From contig NZ_AP017655.1 of the NCBI RefSeq assembly GCF_002355855.1, positions 2,261,501 to 2,325,500 on the forward strand: a stretch of DNA of 64,000 nt, given 5' to 3'. Origin of the DNA: Sphingobium cloacae. Its GTDB lineage: Bacteria; Pseudomonadota; Alphaproteobacteria; Sphingomonadales; Sphingomonadaceae. The stretch's first letter is position 1, and each line of letters opens with the position of its first letter. The notes under the pieces were generated by a model. The model was not told where the DNA came from. It saw only the letters and a program-made list of their open reading frames with translations, and did not search any database. Positions 16,903-25,244 of the stretch are shown piece by piece. Position numbers and translations under genes: made by a program.

Positions 16903-17245
16903 ATGCGGCCTTCCCCCTCATCCATGGCCGGCGCAGCGCAACGGCGCGCGGCCGCCGTCATCCTATCGCCGGCAAAAGCGAAGGCAATTAAAATGAAGCC
17001 GCTTCCCGCGCAACCGGCGCCGGGGACTTTTGGGGCGGATGCGATCATGGCCGCGCCGAACGCGATTCGAAAGCGGCGGCGGTCTTGCGAAAGCGGAGAG
17101 AATGGCCATTTCCATCCCATGTCCGGGGCGGCCGGTGATTTTTCCGCTTGCCCCCGCGATCCTGACATGCACAAAGCTTGCCAATTGCCGCATTTCGGAT
17201 CGACGATAACGGGCGATTAACCCTGGTGGCCGCAAGGACGGACGG
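16903..17245. other. intergenic region between divergent MFS gene and lptB
   Basis: The 343 bases hold no convincing gene. The lptB ribosome site (AAGGACGG) is at its right end, and the stretch must contain the two divergent promoters. I could not pick out clear -35/-10 pairs. No repeat of the REP-like family is present. Confidence 0.6.
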
Positions 17246-18031
17246 ATGGACGATGTGACGATCATGGAAAACAAGGCGGCCGAAGCGCCTCCTGTGCCGC
17301 AGGAGGTGAGCGACGGCCTGTCGGTGATCTCCATCGCCAAGAGCTATGACAAGCGCGCCGTGCTGACCGACGTGTCGCTGACGGTGGGCAAGGGCGAGGT
17401 CGTCGGCCTGCTCGGCCCCAATGGCGCGGGCAAGACGACCTGCTTCTATTCGGTGATGGGCCTTGTCCGGCCCGATCATGGGCGCATCATCCTCGACGGG
17501 CAGGACATCACCGGCCTTCCCATGTATCGCCGGGCGATATTGGGCCTGGGCTATCTGCCGCAGGAAACGTCGATCTTTCGCGGCCTCACCGTCGCGCAGA
17601 ATATCGGCGCGGTGCTGGAACTGGCCGAGCCGGACAAGAGCGCCCGCGAAGCGCGCCTCGAACAGCTGCTGGACGAATTCGGCCTGATGCGCCTGCGCGA
17701 TTCCGCCGCCATGGCGCTGTCGGGCGGCGAGCGCCGCCGCTGCGAGATCGCGCGCGCGCTGGCGGCCAATCCCTCCATCGTCCTGCTGGACGAACCGTTC
17801 GCGGGCATCGATCCGCTGTCCATCGCCGACATCCGCGACCTTGTGAAGCAATTGAAGACGCGGGGTATCGGCGTCCTCATCACCGACCATAATGTCCGCG
17901 AAACGCTGGAGATCGTGGACCGCGCCTGCATCATCTATGGCGGGCAGGTGCTCTTCACCGGCAGCCCCACCGAACTGGTCGCCAATGCCGAAGTGCGGCG
18001 GCTCTATCTGGGCGAGAATTTCTCGCTGTGA
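17246..18031 (+). CDS. lptB: LPS export ABC transporter ATP-binding protein LptB
   Basis: The 261-residue ATPase has Walker A GPNGAGKTT (57-65, K63), the LptB-typical LPQETSIFRGLTV segment, signature LSGGERRR, Walker B IVLLDEPFAGID and the switch region ITDHNVRETL. LptB pairs with LptF/LptG to drive LPS out of the inner membrane. A 20-residue N-terminal extension precedes the ABC domain, and MENKAAEAPP at residue 7 is a possible second start. It is followed 51 bases later by rpoN, the usual partner, but the usual upstream lptCA are 11.6 kb away. Confidence 0.96.
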   Translation: MDDVTIMENKAAEAPPVPQEVSDGLSVISIAKSYDKRAVLTDVSLTVGKGEVVGLLGPNGAGKTTCFYSVMGLVRPDHGRIILDGQDITGLPMYRRAILGLGYLPQETSIFRGLTVAQNIGAVLELAEPDKSAREARLEQLLDEFGLMRLRDSAAMALSGGERRRCEIARALAANPSIVLLDEPFAGIDPLSIADIRDLVKQLKTRGIGVLITDHNVRETLEIVDRACIIYGGQVLFTGSPTELVANAEVRRLYLGENFSL

Positions 18032-18082
18032 CATGATCGGGCGCCTTTCCCTTTCCTGCCTTCAAGGCACTGGAACAGACTG

Positions 18083-19600
18083 ATGGCGCTCGGCCCCCGC
18101 CTCGATCTGCGGCAAAGCCAGTCGCTCGTCATGACGCCGCAGCTTCAGCAGGCGATCAAGCTGCTGGCGCTTTCCAATCTGGAGATCGAGGCCTTCGTCG
18201 CGGGCGAACTGGAGAAGAATCCGCTGCTCGAATCCGGCGGTGGGGAGGATGACCGCTTCGCGCCCGCCGACGGCGTGGACCGTGAAGTCGAACAGCCGAC
18301 CCTCTCCGCCGACATCGGCGAGGCCGACACGCTGATCGGGCAGGGGCTGGGCGAAACGGACTCCCCCCTCGACGTCGACCACAGCACCGAAACCTTCATC
18401 GATGATGGCCCCGGCGACCGCATGGCCGCGCAGGCGGTCGGGTCGGGCAGCGGCGATATGGCATCCAGCTATAGCGGCGAAGCGCCCGATTTCGACAGCT
18501 TCGCCAACCCGGAGCCGGGGCTTCAGGAACATCTGATGGAGCAGGCGGGATCGCACCTGTCCGGCATGGACCTCCTCATCGCGACGCAATTGATCGGCCA
18601 GATCGACGAGGCAGGCTATCTGGAGGCGAACCTGCTGGAAACCGCGCATGCGCTGGGTGTACCGCTTCATGATGTGGAGCGGGTGCTGGGCGTGATCCAG
18701 AGCTTCGATCCCACAGGCGTCGGCGCGCGCTCGCTATCCGAATGCCTCGCCCTGCAAGCGAAGGAGGCCGACCGCTACGACCCCTGCATGGCGAAGCTGC
18801 TCGCCAATCTCGACCTGCTGGCGCGGGGCGCGCTGCCCCAGCTTCGCCGCATCTGCGGCGTGGACGAGGAGGACATGGCCGACATGATCCGCGAACTGCG
18901 CGGCTACGATCCCAAGCCCGGCCTGCGATTCGGCGGGGATCGCGCCGCGCCGGTGACGCCGGACCTGTTCGTCAACCCGACCAAGGAGGGTTGGGCGATC
19001 GAGGTGAACGGCGCCACCCTGCCCCGCGTCCTCATCAACCGCAGCTATTATGTCGAACTGTCGGGCGGCGCGCAGGACAAGGCAGCGAAAAGCTGGCTCG
19101 CCGATTGCCTCGCCAGCGCCAACTGGCTGGTGAAGGCGCTGGACCAACGGCAAAGGACCATCATCAAGGTCGCGAGCGAGATCGTGCGCCAGCAGGAGGA
19201 GTTCTTCCACAAGGGCGTCGCGCATCTGAAGCCGCTGACGCTCAAGGCCGTGGCCGAAGCCATCGAGATGCATGAGTCGACGGTGAGCCGCGTCACGTCG
19301 AACAAATATCTGTCCTGTCCGCGCGGCCTTTACGAACTCAAATATTTCTTCACCAGCGGCGTGGCGGCGGCCGATGGCGACGGTGCCGTCTCGGCCGAGG
19401 CGGTGAAAAGCCACATCAAGGCGCTGATCGCCGCCGAAGCCCCGCAGGCGATCCTGTCCGACGACACGCTGGTCGACCTGCTGCGCGCCAAGGGGATGGA
19501 CATCGCCCGCCGCACCGTCGCCAAATATCGCGAGTCGATGGGCATCGGCTCTTCCGTCCAGCGGCGGCGGCAAAAGGCGTTGCAGGGCAAGGCGGCTTGA
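18083..19600 (+). CDS. rpoN: RNA polymerase sigma-54 factor
   Basis: The 505-residue protein has a Gln/Leu-rich activator-interaction region I (residues 1-50, LVMTPQLQQAIKLL) and an acidic region II (about 55-140). A core-binding region and a DNA-binding region follow, with HESTVSRVTSNKYL and the RpoN box, here RRTVAKYRES. Sigma-54 directs transcription from -24/-12 promoters and needs an AAA+ activator. A very good -24/-12 site precedes glnK at 25957, so this factor probably controls ammonium uptake. No activator gene is in the window. Confidence 0.97.
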   Translation: MALGPRLDLRQSQSLVMTPQLQQAIKLLALSNLEIEAFVAGELEKNPLLESGGGEDDRFAPADGVDREVEQPTLSADIGEADTLIGQGLGETDSPLDVDHSTETFIDDGPGDRMAAQAVGSGSGDMASSYSGEAPDFDSFANPEPGLQEHLMEQAGSHLSGMDLLIATQLIGQIDEAGYLEANLLETAHALGVPLHDVERVLGVIQSFDPTGVGARSLSECLALQAKEADRYDPCMAKLLANLDLLARGALPQLRRICGVDEEDMADMIRELRGYDPKPGLRFGGDRAAPVTPDLFVNPTKEGWAIEVNGATLPRVLINRSYYVELSGGAQDKAAKSWLADCLASANWLVKALDQRQRTIIKVASEIVRQQEEFFHKGVAHLKPLTLKAVAEAIEMHESTVSRVTSNKYLSCPRGLYELKYFFTSGVAAADGDGAVSAEAVKSHIKALIAAEAPQAILSDDTLVDLLRAKGMDIARRTVAKYRESMGIGSSVQRRRQKALQGKAA

Positions 19601-19935
19601 TGGCGATGCCGCAACCCTGATCCGGATGACGGGTCGAACGGATTTCCGCCCTTCAATCCCCTATAAGGGGAAATGGCTGGCCGCAGGCCAGACGGAGGAT
19701 AATGCCATCCTGATAGGGGTCCTCCACCTTTATGCGACGCCCTCCTGACGGGAGGATCGGGACGTCCATTTCCGGCCCGAAGCTGCCATTCCTCTCAACT
19801 TTGCGGGGGTGGCTACCCCCTGTTCGTCTCGGCGCGCCGCGCAGGCGATGCATTATGTGGTTCCCCCCTTGACCCTCGCCCGCGAAGCGGCGACATCGCT
19901 GGCCATCGCCACCGTCGGAGGTCCATCGCTTTCCC
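19601..19935. other. intergenic region after rpoN
   Basis: No gene is visible in these 335 bases. Three short hairpins occur: TCCCCT/AGGGGA around 19657-19671, CTGGCC/GGCCAG at 19677-19691, and CCTCC/GGAGG around 19741-19755. None is followed by a T run, so termination after rpoN is not obvious. A GGAGG lies 14 bases before the transaminase ATG, farther than usual. Confidence 0.5.
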
Positions 19936-20787
19936 ATGTCCGTCGCCTATTTGAACGGTCGTTTCCTTCCCCTGGCGCAAGCCCAGGTCTCCGTGCTCGA
20001 TCGGGGGTTTCTCTTCGCCGACGGCATCTATGAAGTGGCCGCCGTGATCGACGGCCATCTGGTCGACAGCGCGGCGCATCTGACACGGCTGGAACGGTCG
20101 GCGGGCGAAATCGGCCTGTCCCTGCCCATCCCCCCGGCGGAGATCGAGGCGGCGCAGAAGGATCTGGTCGCGCGCAACGGCCTGGGCGAAGGACTGGTCT
20201 ACCTCCAGTTGACGCGCGGCGCGGACGCCACCCGCGATTTCCTGCCGTCGGCCGCGATCCGGCCCACGCTGGTGATGTTCGTGCAGGACAAGCCCTTTCT
20301 CGACGTGCCCGCCGTCCGCACCGGCATCAGCGTCGCGACCATGCCCGACCTGCGCTGGAAGCGGCGCGACATCAAGAGCGTGATGCTGCTGGCGCAAGCC
20401 ATGGCGAAGCAAGCCGCCAGGGCGGCGGGCGCGCAGGAGGCCTGGATGGTGGAGGACGGCTTCGTGACCGAAGGCGCCTCCTCCACCGCCTTCATCCTGA
20501 CCGGGGAAGGGATCGTCACGCGTCCCTATTCCCATGCGGTACTGGCGGGATGCACCGGCGCGGCACTGACCGTGCTGGCGGAGGAAAGCGGCCTCAAGGT
20601 CGTACAGCGGCCCTTCACCGTGGCGGAAGCCATCGGCGCGCGCGAGGCCTTCATCGCCAGCGCCTCCACGCTCTGCCAGTCGGTCGTGCGGATCGACGGC
20701 CAGACCATCGGATCGGGCATTCCCGGGCCGGTCGCGATGCGGCTTCGCGAACTCTATATCGACTTCGCCCGCCGCACCGCTTCCTAG
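19936..20787 (+). CDS. dat: D-amino-acid transaminase (class IV PLP aminotransferase)
   Basis: The 283-residue fold-type IV enzyme has VLDRGFLFADGIYEV at the N-terminus and the PLP lysine K147 in WKRRDIKSVMLLAQ. That context is closest to D-alanine transaminase. An EGASSTAF segment also binds cofactor. It would interconvert D-alanine and D-glutamate with 2-oxo acids, feeding peptidoglycan precursors. A branched-chain or 4-amino-4-deoxychorismate specificity cannot be fully excluded. It stands alone. Confidence 0.9.
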   Translation: MSVAYLNGRFLPLAQAQVSVLDRGFLFADGIYEVAAVIDGHLVDSAAHLTRLERSAGEIGLSLPIPPAEIEAAQKDLVARNGLGEGLVYLQLTRGADATRDFLPSAAIRPTLVMFVQDKPFLDVPAVRTGISVATMPDLRWKRRDIKSVMLLAQAMAKQAARAAGAQEAWMVEDGFVTEGASSTAFILTGEGIVTRPYSHAVLAGCTGAALTVLAEESGLKVVQRPFTVAEAIGAREAFIASASTLCQSVVRIDGQTIGSGIPGPVAMRLRELYIDFARRTAS

Positions 20788-20933
20788 CCGATAGGAAAAA
20801 AGAGTCCGATTTGGATGAAATGTCGCGCCGGCTGCGTAAGGAGCCGGCTTTCTCCCCAAATTGGAGGAAAGTCGGGCTGCGCGGCTCCGGCATTGCGATA
20901 GGATGAGAACATAACAGGGACAGGAGCAGCCAC

Positions 20934-21965
20934 ATGACCAATGATTTCCCTTACGGCACAAAAGACGGACGCTTCCCCTTGCCCTTCGGTGAAAGGGATG
21001 ACCGCCCCGGCCTGCTGGTTCTGACCGATATGGGGGGAACCGGCGAAATCGCGGCAGCCGCCGAGGCGGCGGGCCTGCGCCTGCTGGAAGTGGTGGGGCT
21101 GGAGGACGCGTCATCCCGGCTCGACATCCAGCTGGGCTGCGACGTCATCCTGCTGCTGTGCGACAGGCCCAGCCCGATCCTGGAACGGCTGCTGGTGCAG
21201 GTGGAGACCTTTGCCATCCAGCGGGAGATTCCCGTGATCCTCGTCGCAGGGCTCGACACCATAGACCTCGCTTATGCCTGCACGCGCAACGACCGCACCC
21301 AGTTGCTGTGCCAGCCCGACGAAACCGACCTCGCCGCCACCCTGCTCGCAGCGGCGGAAAGCGTGGAGACCGTCCGCAGCGTCCATGACCTCAGCAGCGA
21401 CAGCGACGGCATCCGCCTGCAAAAGCTGAGCGATGAAGTCAGCCGTCTCGCCCGCACGCTGGAAACATTGACGCAGCGGCAACAGGCCGCGCCTTCCTTC
21501 GAACTGGGCCCCCGCATTTCCGACCGGCCGAGCGATTATATCGGCATGCCCGCGCTCTCGCCCCTGGGCGAGGAACAGGAGGGCGGCGAGATCGGAAAGG
21601 ACGTGACGCCCCAGCAGGTGCGCGACCTGCTGCGCGCGCGCCGGTTGCGGGATGAGTTCCTGCCCGGCGACCTGTTCGCCGATCCGGCCTGGGACATGCT
21701 GCTCGACCTGTTCGCGGCGCGGCTGGAGCAGGAGCGCGTGTCCGTCTCCAGCCTGTGCATCGCATCGGCCGTGCCGCCCACCACCGCGCTTCGCTGGATC
21801 CGCACGCTGACGGAAAGGGGGCTGCTGCAACGGCAGGCCGATCCGTTGGACGGCCGCCGTATTTTCATCGCCCTGGCCGACAGCGCCGCCATCGCCCTGA
21901 CGCGCTGGTTCCGCGCAAGCCGCCGCTTCGTCGACTCCGAAGGTCGCGGCGGGCTTCGCGCCTGA
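20934..21965 (+). CDS. pseudo-receiver plus winged-helix (MarR-like) protein
   Basis: The 343-residue protein joins two parts. Residues about 20-150 resemble a response-regulator fold: hydrophobic strands LLVLTD, DVILLLCDRPSP and IPVILVAG. The position of the conserved lysine reads LLCQPD instead of LxKPx. Residues about 220-335 form a winged helix with VSSLCIASAVPPTTALRWI and LLQRQADPLDGRRIFIAL, as in MarR-type proteins. It is probably a DNA-binding regulator whose N-terminal domain is not switched by ordinary phosphorylation. Target and signal are unknown. The next gene is convergent and abuts its stop. Confidence 0.75.
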   Translation: MTNDFPYGTKDGRFPLPFGERDDRPGLLVLTDMGGTGEIAAAAEAAGLRLLEVVGLEDASSRLDIQLGCDVILLLCDRPSPILERLLVQVETFAIQREIPVILVAGLDTIDLAYACTRNDRTQLLCQPDETDLAATLLAAAESVETVRSVHDLSSDSDGIRLQKLSDEVSRLARTLETLTQRQQAAPSFELGPRISDRPSDYIGMPALSPLGEEQEGGEIGKDVTPQQVRDLLRARRLRDEFLPGDLFADPAWDMLLDLFAARLEQERVSVSSLCIASAVPPTTALRWIRTLTERGLLQRQADPLDGRRIFIALADSAAIALTRWFRASRRFVDSEGRGGLRA

Positions 21966-22277
21966 TCAGGCGGCTTCCTCCAACAGGGCGTCGATCATCG
22001 TGATGTGGGCGGATTCGATCTCTTCGGCGTCCGGCGCGAAAACCGCCCCGGCCCGGACCCTGGCGATCAGGTCCGCGCCGGGATGCCGGACGGCCATCAA
22101 TATTTCGCGTACATGCGGCCGGAAATCCTTCCAATGCGCATCCACCCAGCTCTGGACATAAGGATCGCCTTCAAACCAGTTTTGGCTTTCGATCAGATAG
22201 GCCTTGGCAAAGGCGCGGGCGGCGCGTTCAAGAGGGGGCAACCCGTCTTCTCCCTGGATAGTGGAATCCGCCGACAA
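21966..22277 (-). CDS. hypothetical protein
   Basis: The 103-residue soluble, acidic protein has no recognised domain. It contains ERAARAFAKAYLIESQNW and a Trp-rich QSWVDAHWKDF segment. It is convergent with the pseudo-receiver gene and touches its stop codon. Codon use looks like the neighbours, which supports a real gene. Confidence 0.6.
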   Translation of the reverse strand: MSADSTIQGEDGLPPLERAARAFAKAYLIESQNWFEGDPYVQSWVDAHWKDFRPHVREILMAVRHPGADLIARVRAGAVFAPDAEEIESAHITMIDALLEEAA

Positions 22278-22504
22278 TGCATGACCGGCGATATGGTTCC
22301 ACCCGCCATTCCCCTTCCCGCCCCGCGCCGGCCGGGGAACAGATCGGCCCGTGCGGGATTATTGTAACCTGGATCAGGCGATCGGCCTTGGGAATGGTGG
22401 ATATAAAGGATATTGAATGAGCGATGCCGCATGCTTCTTTGCCGGAAACATTGCAGGGTTCGCGATCGCCTTCCGATACCGGCGCGCCATCATGCGCTGG
22501 TGCG

Positions 22505-22825
22505 TCAGCTATTTGGCCTGATTTCCGGGCGGACCATCGCGTCGACCGGCGGAATCGCCCCGGGCTCGATACGGATTTCCGGCATGGTGTCTGCGCCCAG
22601 TTCCACGATGGCCTGCTGAAGCGCGGGCAGTTCGCGGATCAGTTCCATCAATTCCCGCGCCGCGCCGTCGTCATGGCCGGCCGCATATTCGCCGTTGGCC
22701 TTCGGACGGCCCAAGGCGCCTTGGGCCGGCACCAGAAATTCCAGCTTGCCGCCCGTTATGCGGATTTCGATTTTGAAACGGCGCAGTCGATGGACGACAG
22801 CCGCCGCCACAGGTCGCAGTGACAT
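22505..22825 (-). CDS. hypothetical protein
   Basis: The 106-residue protein begins MSLRPVAAAVVHRLRRFKIE and ends Pro-rich, with a central Glu/Leu helix (ELMELIRELPALQQAIVEL). I chose 22825 because a strong GGGGAAGAG site lies a few bases upstream. No family is recognised. A near-identical copy of the ribosome site lies 35 bases further upstream. Confidence 0.6.
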   Translation of the reverse strand: MSLRPVAAAVVHRLRRFKIEIRITGGKLEFLVPAQGALGRPKANGEYAAGHDDGAARELMELIRELPALQQAIVELGADTMPEIRIEPGAIPPVDAMVRPEIRPNS

Positions 22826-23144
22826 GATCTCTTCCCCCCGGAAGCTCGAACGATGTTCTGCATCTCTTCCCCCGAAATGGATGCATTGCGACTTAATCGC
22901 GCGCATATTCGTTATATTGGTTGCTGGCAAGCTTTCATGGTGGTCGAATCGCGTCATGCCGCTACGGCATCGCCCCGTATCCAAAGGCGGATGCCCTTCC
23001 GGAAAGCCTCGTCCATCCACGGATCGGATCGGGATAGTTCGGGACTCTCAGGTCCGCTCCTGTCCCTTCGTTGCCGCCCTGTTCGCTGAACGCGCTCTTG
23101 ACCGATAGCCAAAAACCCCTAGAAGCGCGGGCAATTCCCCGCAG
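22826..23144. other. intergenic region between hypothetical gene and tRNA-Val
   Basis: The 319 bases carry an unusually AT-rich patch (about 22888-22925, with ATATTCGTTATATTGG) that probably holds the promoter of the minus-strand hypothetical gene. The tRNA promoter lies at the right end. No coding region is convincing. Confidence 0.5.
23098..23125 (+). promoter_or_regulatory. probable promoter of tRNA-Val
   Basis: TTGACC (23098-23103) and TAGAAG (23120-23125) are separated by 16 bases. Initiation would fall about 12 bases before the mature tRNA 5' end, a normal distance for a tRNA leader. Confidence 0.5.
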
Positions 23145-23220
23145 GGGCGATTAGCTCAGTTGGTAGAGCGTCTCGTTTACACCGAGAATGTCGGCGGTTC
23201 GAGCCCGTCATCGCCCACCA
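23145..23220 (+). tRNA. tRNA-Val (anticodon TAC)
   Basis: The 76-base gene has a complete cloverleaf. The acceptor stem is GGGCGAT/ATCGCCC with encoded CCA after the discriminator A. The D-arm TTAGCTCAGTTGGTAGAGC, the anticodon arm TCTCG-TTTACAC-CGAGA and the T-arm GGTTCGAGCC are all present. The anticodon TAC decodes GTA and other valine codons. Confidence 0.97.
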
Positions 23221-23275
23221 TTTCTCCCAAAGCGCGTTCATCCGCCAGCAATGCTGGCGAAGCCATTCTCCCGCC

Positions 23276-23443
23276 ATGCTGGTTTCGATCCTCATGAGCG
23301 TGGGCATCGCGCCTGTCCTGCTGATGTTCGCGCCGCTGGGCGGAACGGCCGCACGGGACTGCCTCGATTGGAACCCGCCCGCCAAAGCCGCTCCGGCAGA
23401 GGCAGACAAGCCGTGCCGCCGTCCGCCGCTGCTGCTGATGTGA
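23276..23443 (+). CDS. small hypothetical exported or membrane peptide
   Basis: This 55-codon frame starts MLVSILMSVGIAPVLLMFAP, a signal-like hydrophobic stretch. A Pro/Ala-rich tail follows with three cysteines and ends RRPPLLLM. No strong ribosome site precedes the ATG. It follows the tRNA by 55 bases. The call depends only on the signal-like start and the local codon pattern. Confidence 0.35.
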   Translation: MLVSILMSVGIAPVLLMFAPLGGTAARDCLDWNPPAKAAPAEADKPCRRPPLLLM

Positions 23444-23500
23444 CTTCGCCATGCCAGCGCATATTGCGGCAAAGCCCCCGCGCTGCTAATCGGCCCGGCC

Positions 23501-23728
23501 ATGATCCAGCCGCCTGAAATCATCCGAGTCTCCCGCCCGCGCGTGTCCTGCGACGGTTCAGGGGACATTCCCGCCGCGCTCGGCCATCCACGCATTTTCC
23601 TGGAAATCGACGAGCATGGCTATGTCGATTGCGGCTATTGCGACCGGCGCTTCGTGCTGATCGGCGGTCCGGCGGATACGCCCGAAGTCGGCGACCTGCC
23701 CGACATTTCCTCCGGCGCGAGCCTCTGA
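23501..23728 (+). CDS. CHCC zinc-finger domain protein (NDUFS6-like)
   Basis: The 75-residue protein has the pattern of the zf-CHCC family: VSCDGSG, then GHPRIFLEID, then YVDCGYCDRRFVL, giving Cys-His-Cys-Cys ligands. In mitochondria the related subunit belongs to complex I; in Alphaproteobacteria the free-standing protein is of uncertain role but often conserved. It is separated from tldD by 45 bases. Confidence 0.9.
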   Translation: MIQPPEIIRVSRPRVSCDGSGDIPAALGHPRIFLEIDEHGYVDCGYCDRRFVLIGGPADTPEVGDLPDISSGASL

Positions 23729-23773
23729 CGAAAATGCATTGGGCTTGAAGGTCACTGTGCCTATATCGGGCGC

Positions 23774-25216
23774 ATGACCGATCTCGCTTCCCAGTTCACC
23801 GATGCCCGTGGCCTGCTCTATCGTCCGGGCCTGCTCGATCCCGATGGCGCGCGCCGCCTGACTGCGCAGGCGCTGAAAGCCTGCGACGATGGCGAGCTTT
23901 ACCTGCAATATCGCGCGAGCGAGAGTTTCGGCTTCGACGACGGTCGGCTCAAGACCGCCGATTATTCGACCGACGCGGGCTTCGGCCTGCGCGGGGTGTC
24001 GGGCGAGATGACCGGCTTTGCCCATGCCAACGACATCAGCGAAGCGGCGATCCGCCGCGCGGCGCAGACGCTGACGCTGCTCGACCCGGCCAAGGGCCAG
24101 CCCGCCCCGCCGCCGCAGCGGACCAACCGCCATCTCTATACCGACGCCAATCCGCTGGAGATCGTGCCTTTCGCGGAGAAGGTGAAGCTGTGCGCCGAGA
24201 TCGACGCCGCCGCCCGCGCCCGCGATCCGCGCGTCGCGCAAGTGTCGGTCAGCCTGTCGGGAAGCTGGTCGGTGGTGGAGATCGTCCGCGCCGACGGCTT
24301 CACCGCGACCGATATCCGCCCGCTGGTGCGCCTCAATGTCTCGATCATCTTGGAGGAGAATGGCCGCCGCGAGACGGGCACCTTCGGGATCGGCGGGCGC
24401 TATCTCTACGATCAGGTGATGGATGCGGCGATCTGGAACCGCGCCATCGACGAGGCGCTGGCGCAGGCGCGGGTCAACATGCGGTCCATCGCCGCGCCCG
24501 CCGGCGAGATGACGGTGCTGCTCGGCCCCGGCTGGCCCGGCGTGCTGGTGCATGAAGCCATTGGTCACGGACTGGAGGGCGATTTCAACCGCAAGGGCAC
24601 CAGCGCCTTTTCCGGCCGCATCGGCGAGCGCGTCGCCGCGCCCGGCGTGACGGTGGTGGACGACGGCGCGATCCTCGACCGGCGCGGGTCGCTCTCCATC
24701 GACGATGAAGGCACGCCGACGCGCGAGAATGTGCTGATCGAGGACGGCATCCTCAAGGGCTATATGCAGGACCGCCTGAACGCCCGGCTGATGGGCGTCG
24801 AGCCGACCGGCAACGGCCGCCGCGAAAGCTATGCCCATGCGCCCATGCCGCGCATGACGAATACCTTCATCAAGGGCGGCCATGACGATCCGGCCGAGCT
24901 TCTTTCCCGCATGAAAACGGGCATATTCGCCAAGAGCTTCGGCGGTGGGCAGGTCGACATCGTGTCGGGCAAGTTCGTCTTTTCCTGCACAGAAGCCTAT
25001 AAGGTCGAGAACGGCAAGCTGGGCGAGCCGATCAAGGGCGCGACCCTGATCGGCGACGGTCCGACCGCGCTGACGAAGGTTGCGGGCATCGGCGACGACT
25101 GGGCGCTGGACGAAGGCGTCGGCATGTGCGGCAAGGGCGGGCAAAGCGTCCCCGCGGGCGTCGGCCAGCCGACGCTGCTGATCGAGGGGCTGACCGTCGG
25201 TGGCACGGCGACCTGA
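23774..25216 (+). CDS. tldD: metalloprotease TldD
   Basis: The 480-residue member of the TldD/PmbA family has the zinc motif HEAIGHGLEGD and a GGGQVDIVSGKFVFSC segment near the C-terminus, as usual for TldD. TldD works with TldE/PmbA to trim unfolded or modified peptides in the cytoplasm. Its partner is not in this window. Length and motif are complete. Confidence 0.95.
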   Translation: MTDLASQFTDARGLLYRPGLLDPDGARRLTAQALKACDDGELYLQYRASESFGFDDGRLKTADYSTDAGFGLRGVSGEMTGFAHANDISEAAIRRAAQTLTLLDPAKGQPAPPPQRTNRHLYTDANPLEIVPFAEKVKLCAEIDAAARARDPRVAQVSVSLSGSWSVVEIVRADGFTATDIRPLVRLNVSIILEENGRRETGTFGIGGRYLYDQVMDAAIWNRAIDEALAQARVNMRSIAAPAGEMTVLLGPGWPGVLVHEAIGHGLEGDFNRKGTSAFSGRIGERVAAPGVTVVDDGAILDRRGSLSIDDEGTPTRENVLIEDGILKGYMQDRLNARLMGVEPTGNGRRESYAHAPMPRMTNTFIKGGHDDPAELLSRMKTGIFAKSFGGGQVDIVSGKFVFSCTEAYKVENGKLGEPIKGATLIGDGPTALTKVAGIGDDWALDEGVGMCGKGGQSVPAGVGQPTLLIEGLTVGGTAT

Positions 25217-25244
25217 CGCGAAGCCGCCACGGGCTGAGGAACCC

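Noticed and set aside
15466..17220. 584-codon plus-strand frame opposite the MFS transporter
   Set aside because: It is antisense shadow rich in Arg, Asp and Gln; the opposite strand encodes a normal 12-helix transporter.
23119..23595. Open frames on the minus strand across tRNA-Val containing GDDGLEPPTFSV- and NRRHSRCKRDALPTEL-like strings
   Set aside because: These strings are the antisense translation of the tRNA itself, a common false annotation; the tRNA cloverleaf explains the sequence.
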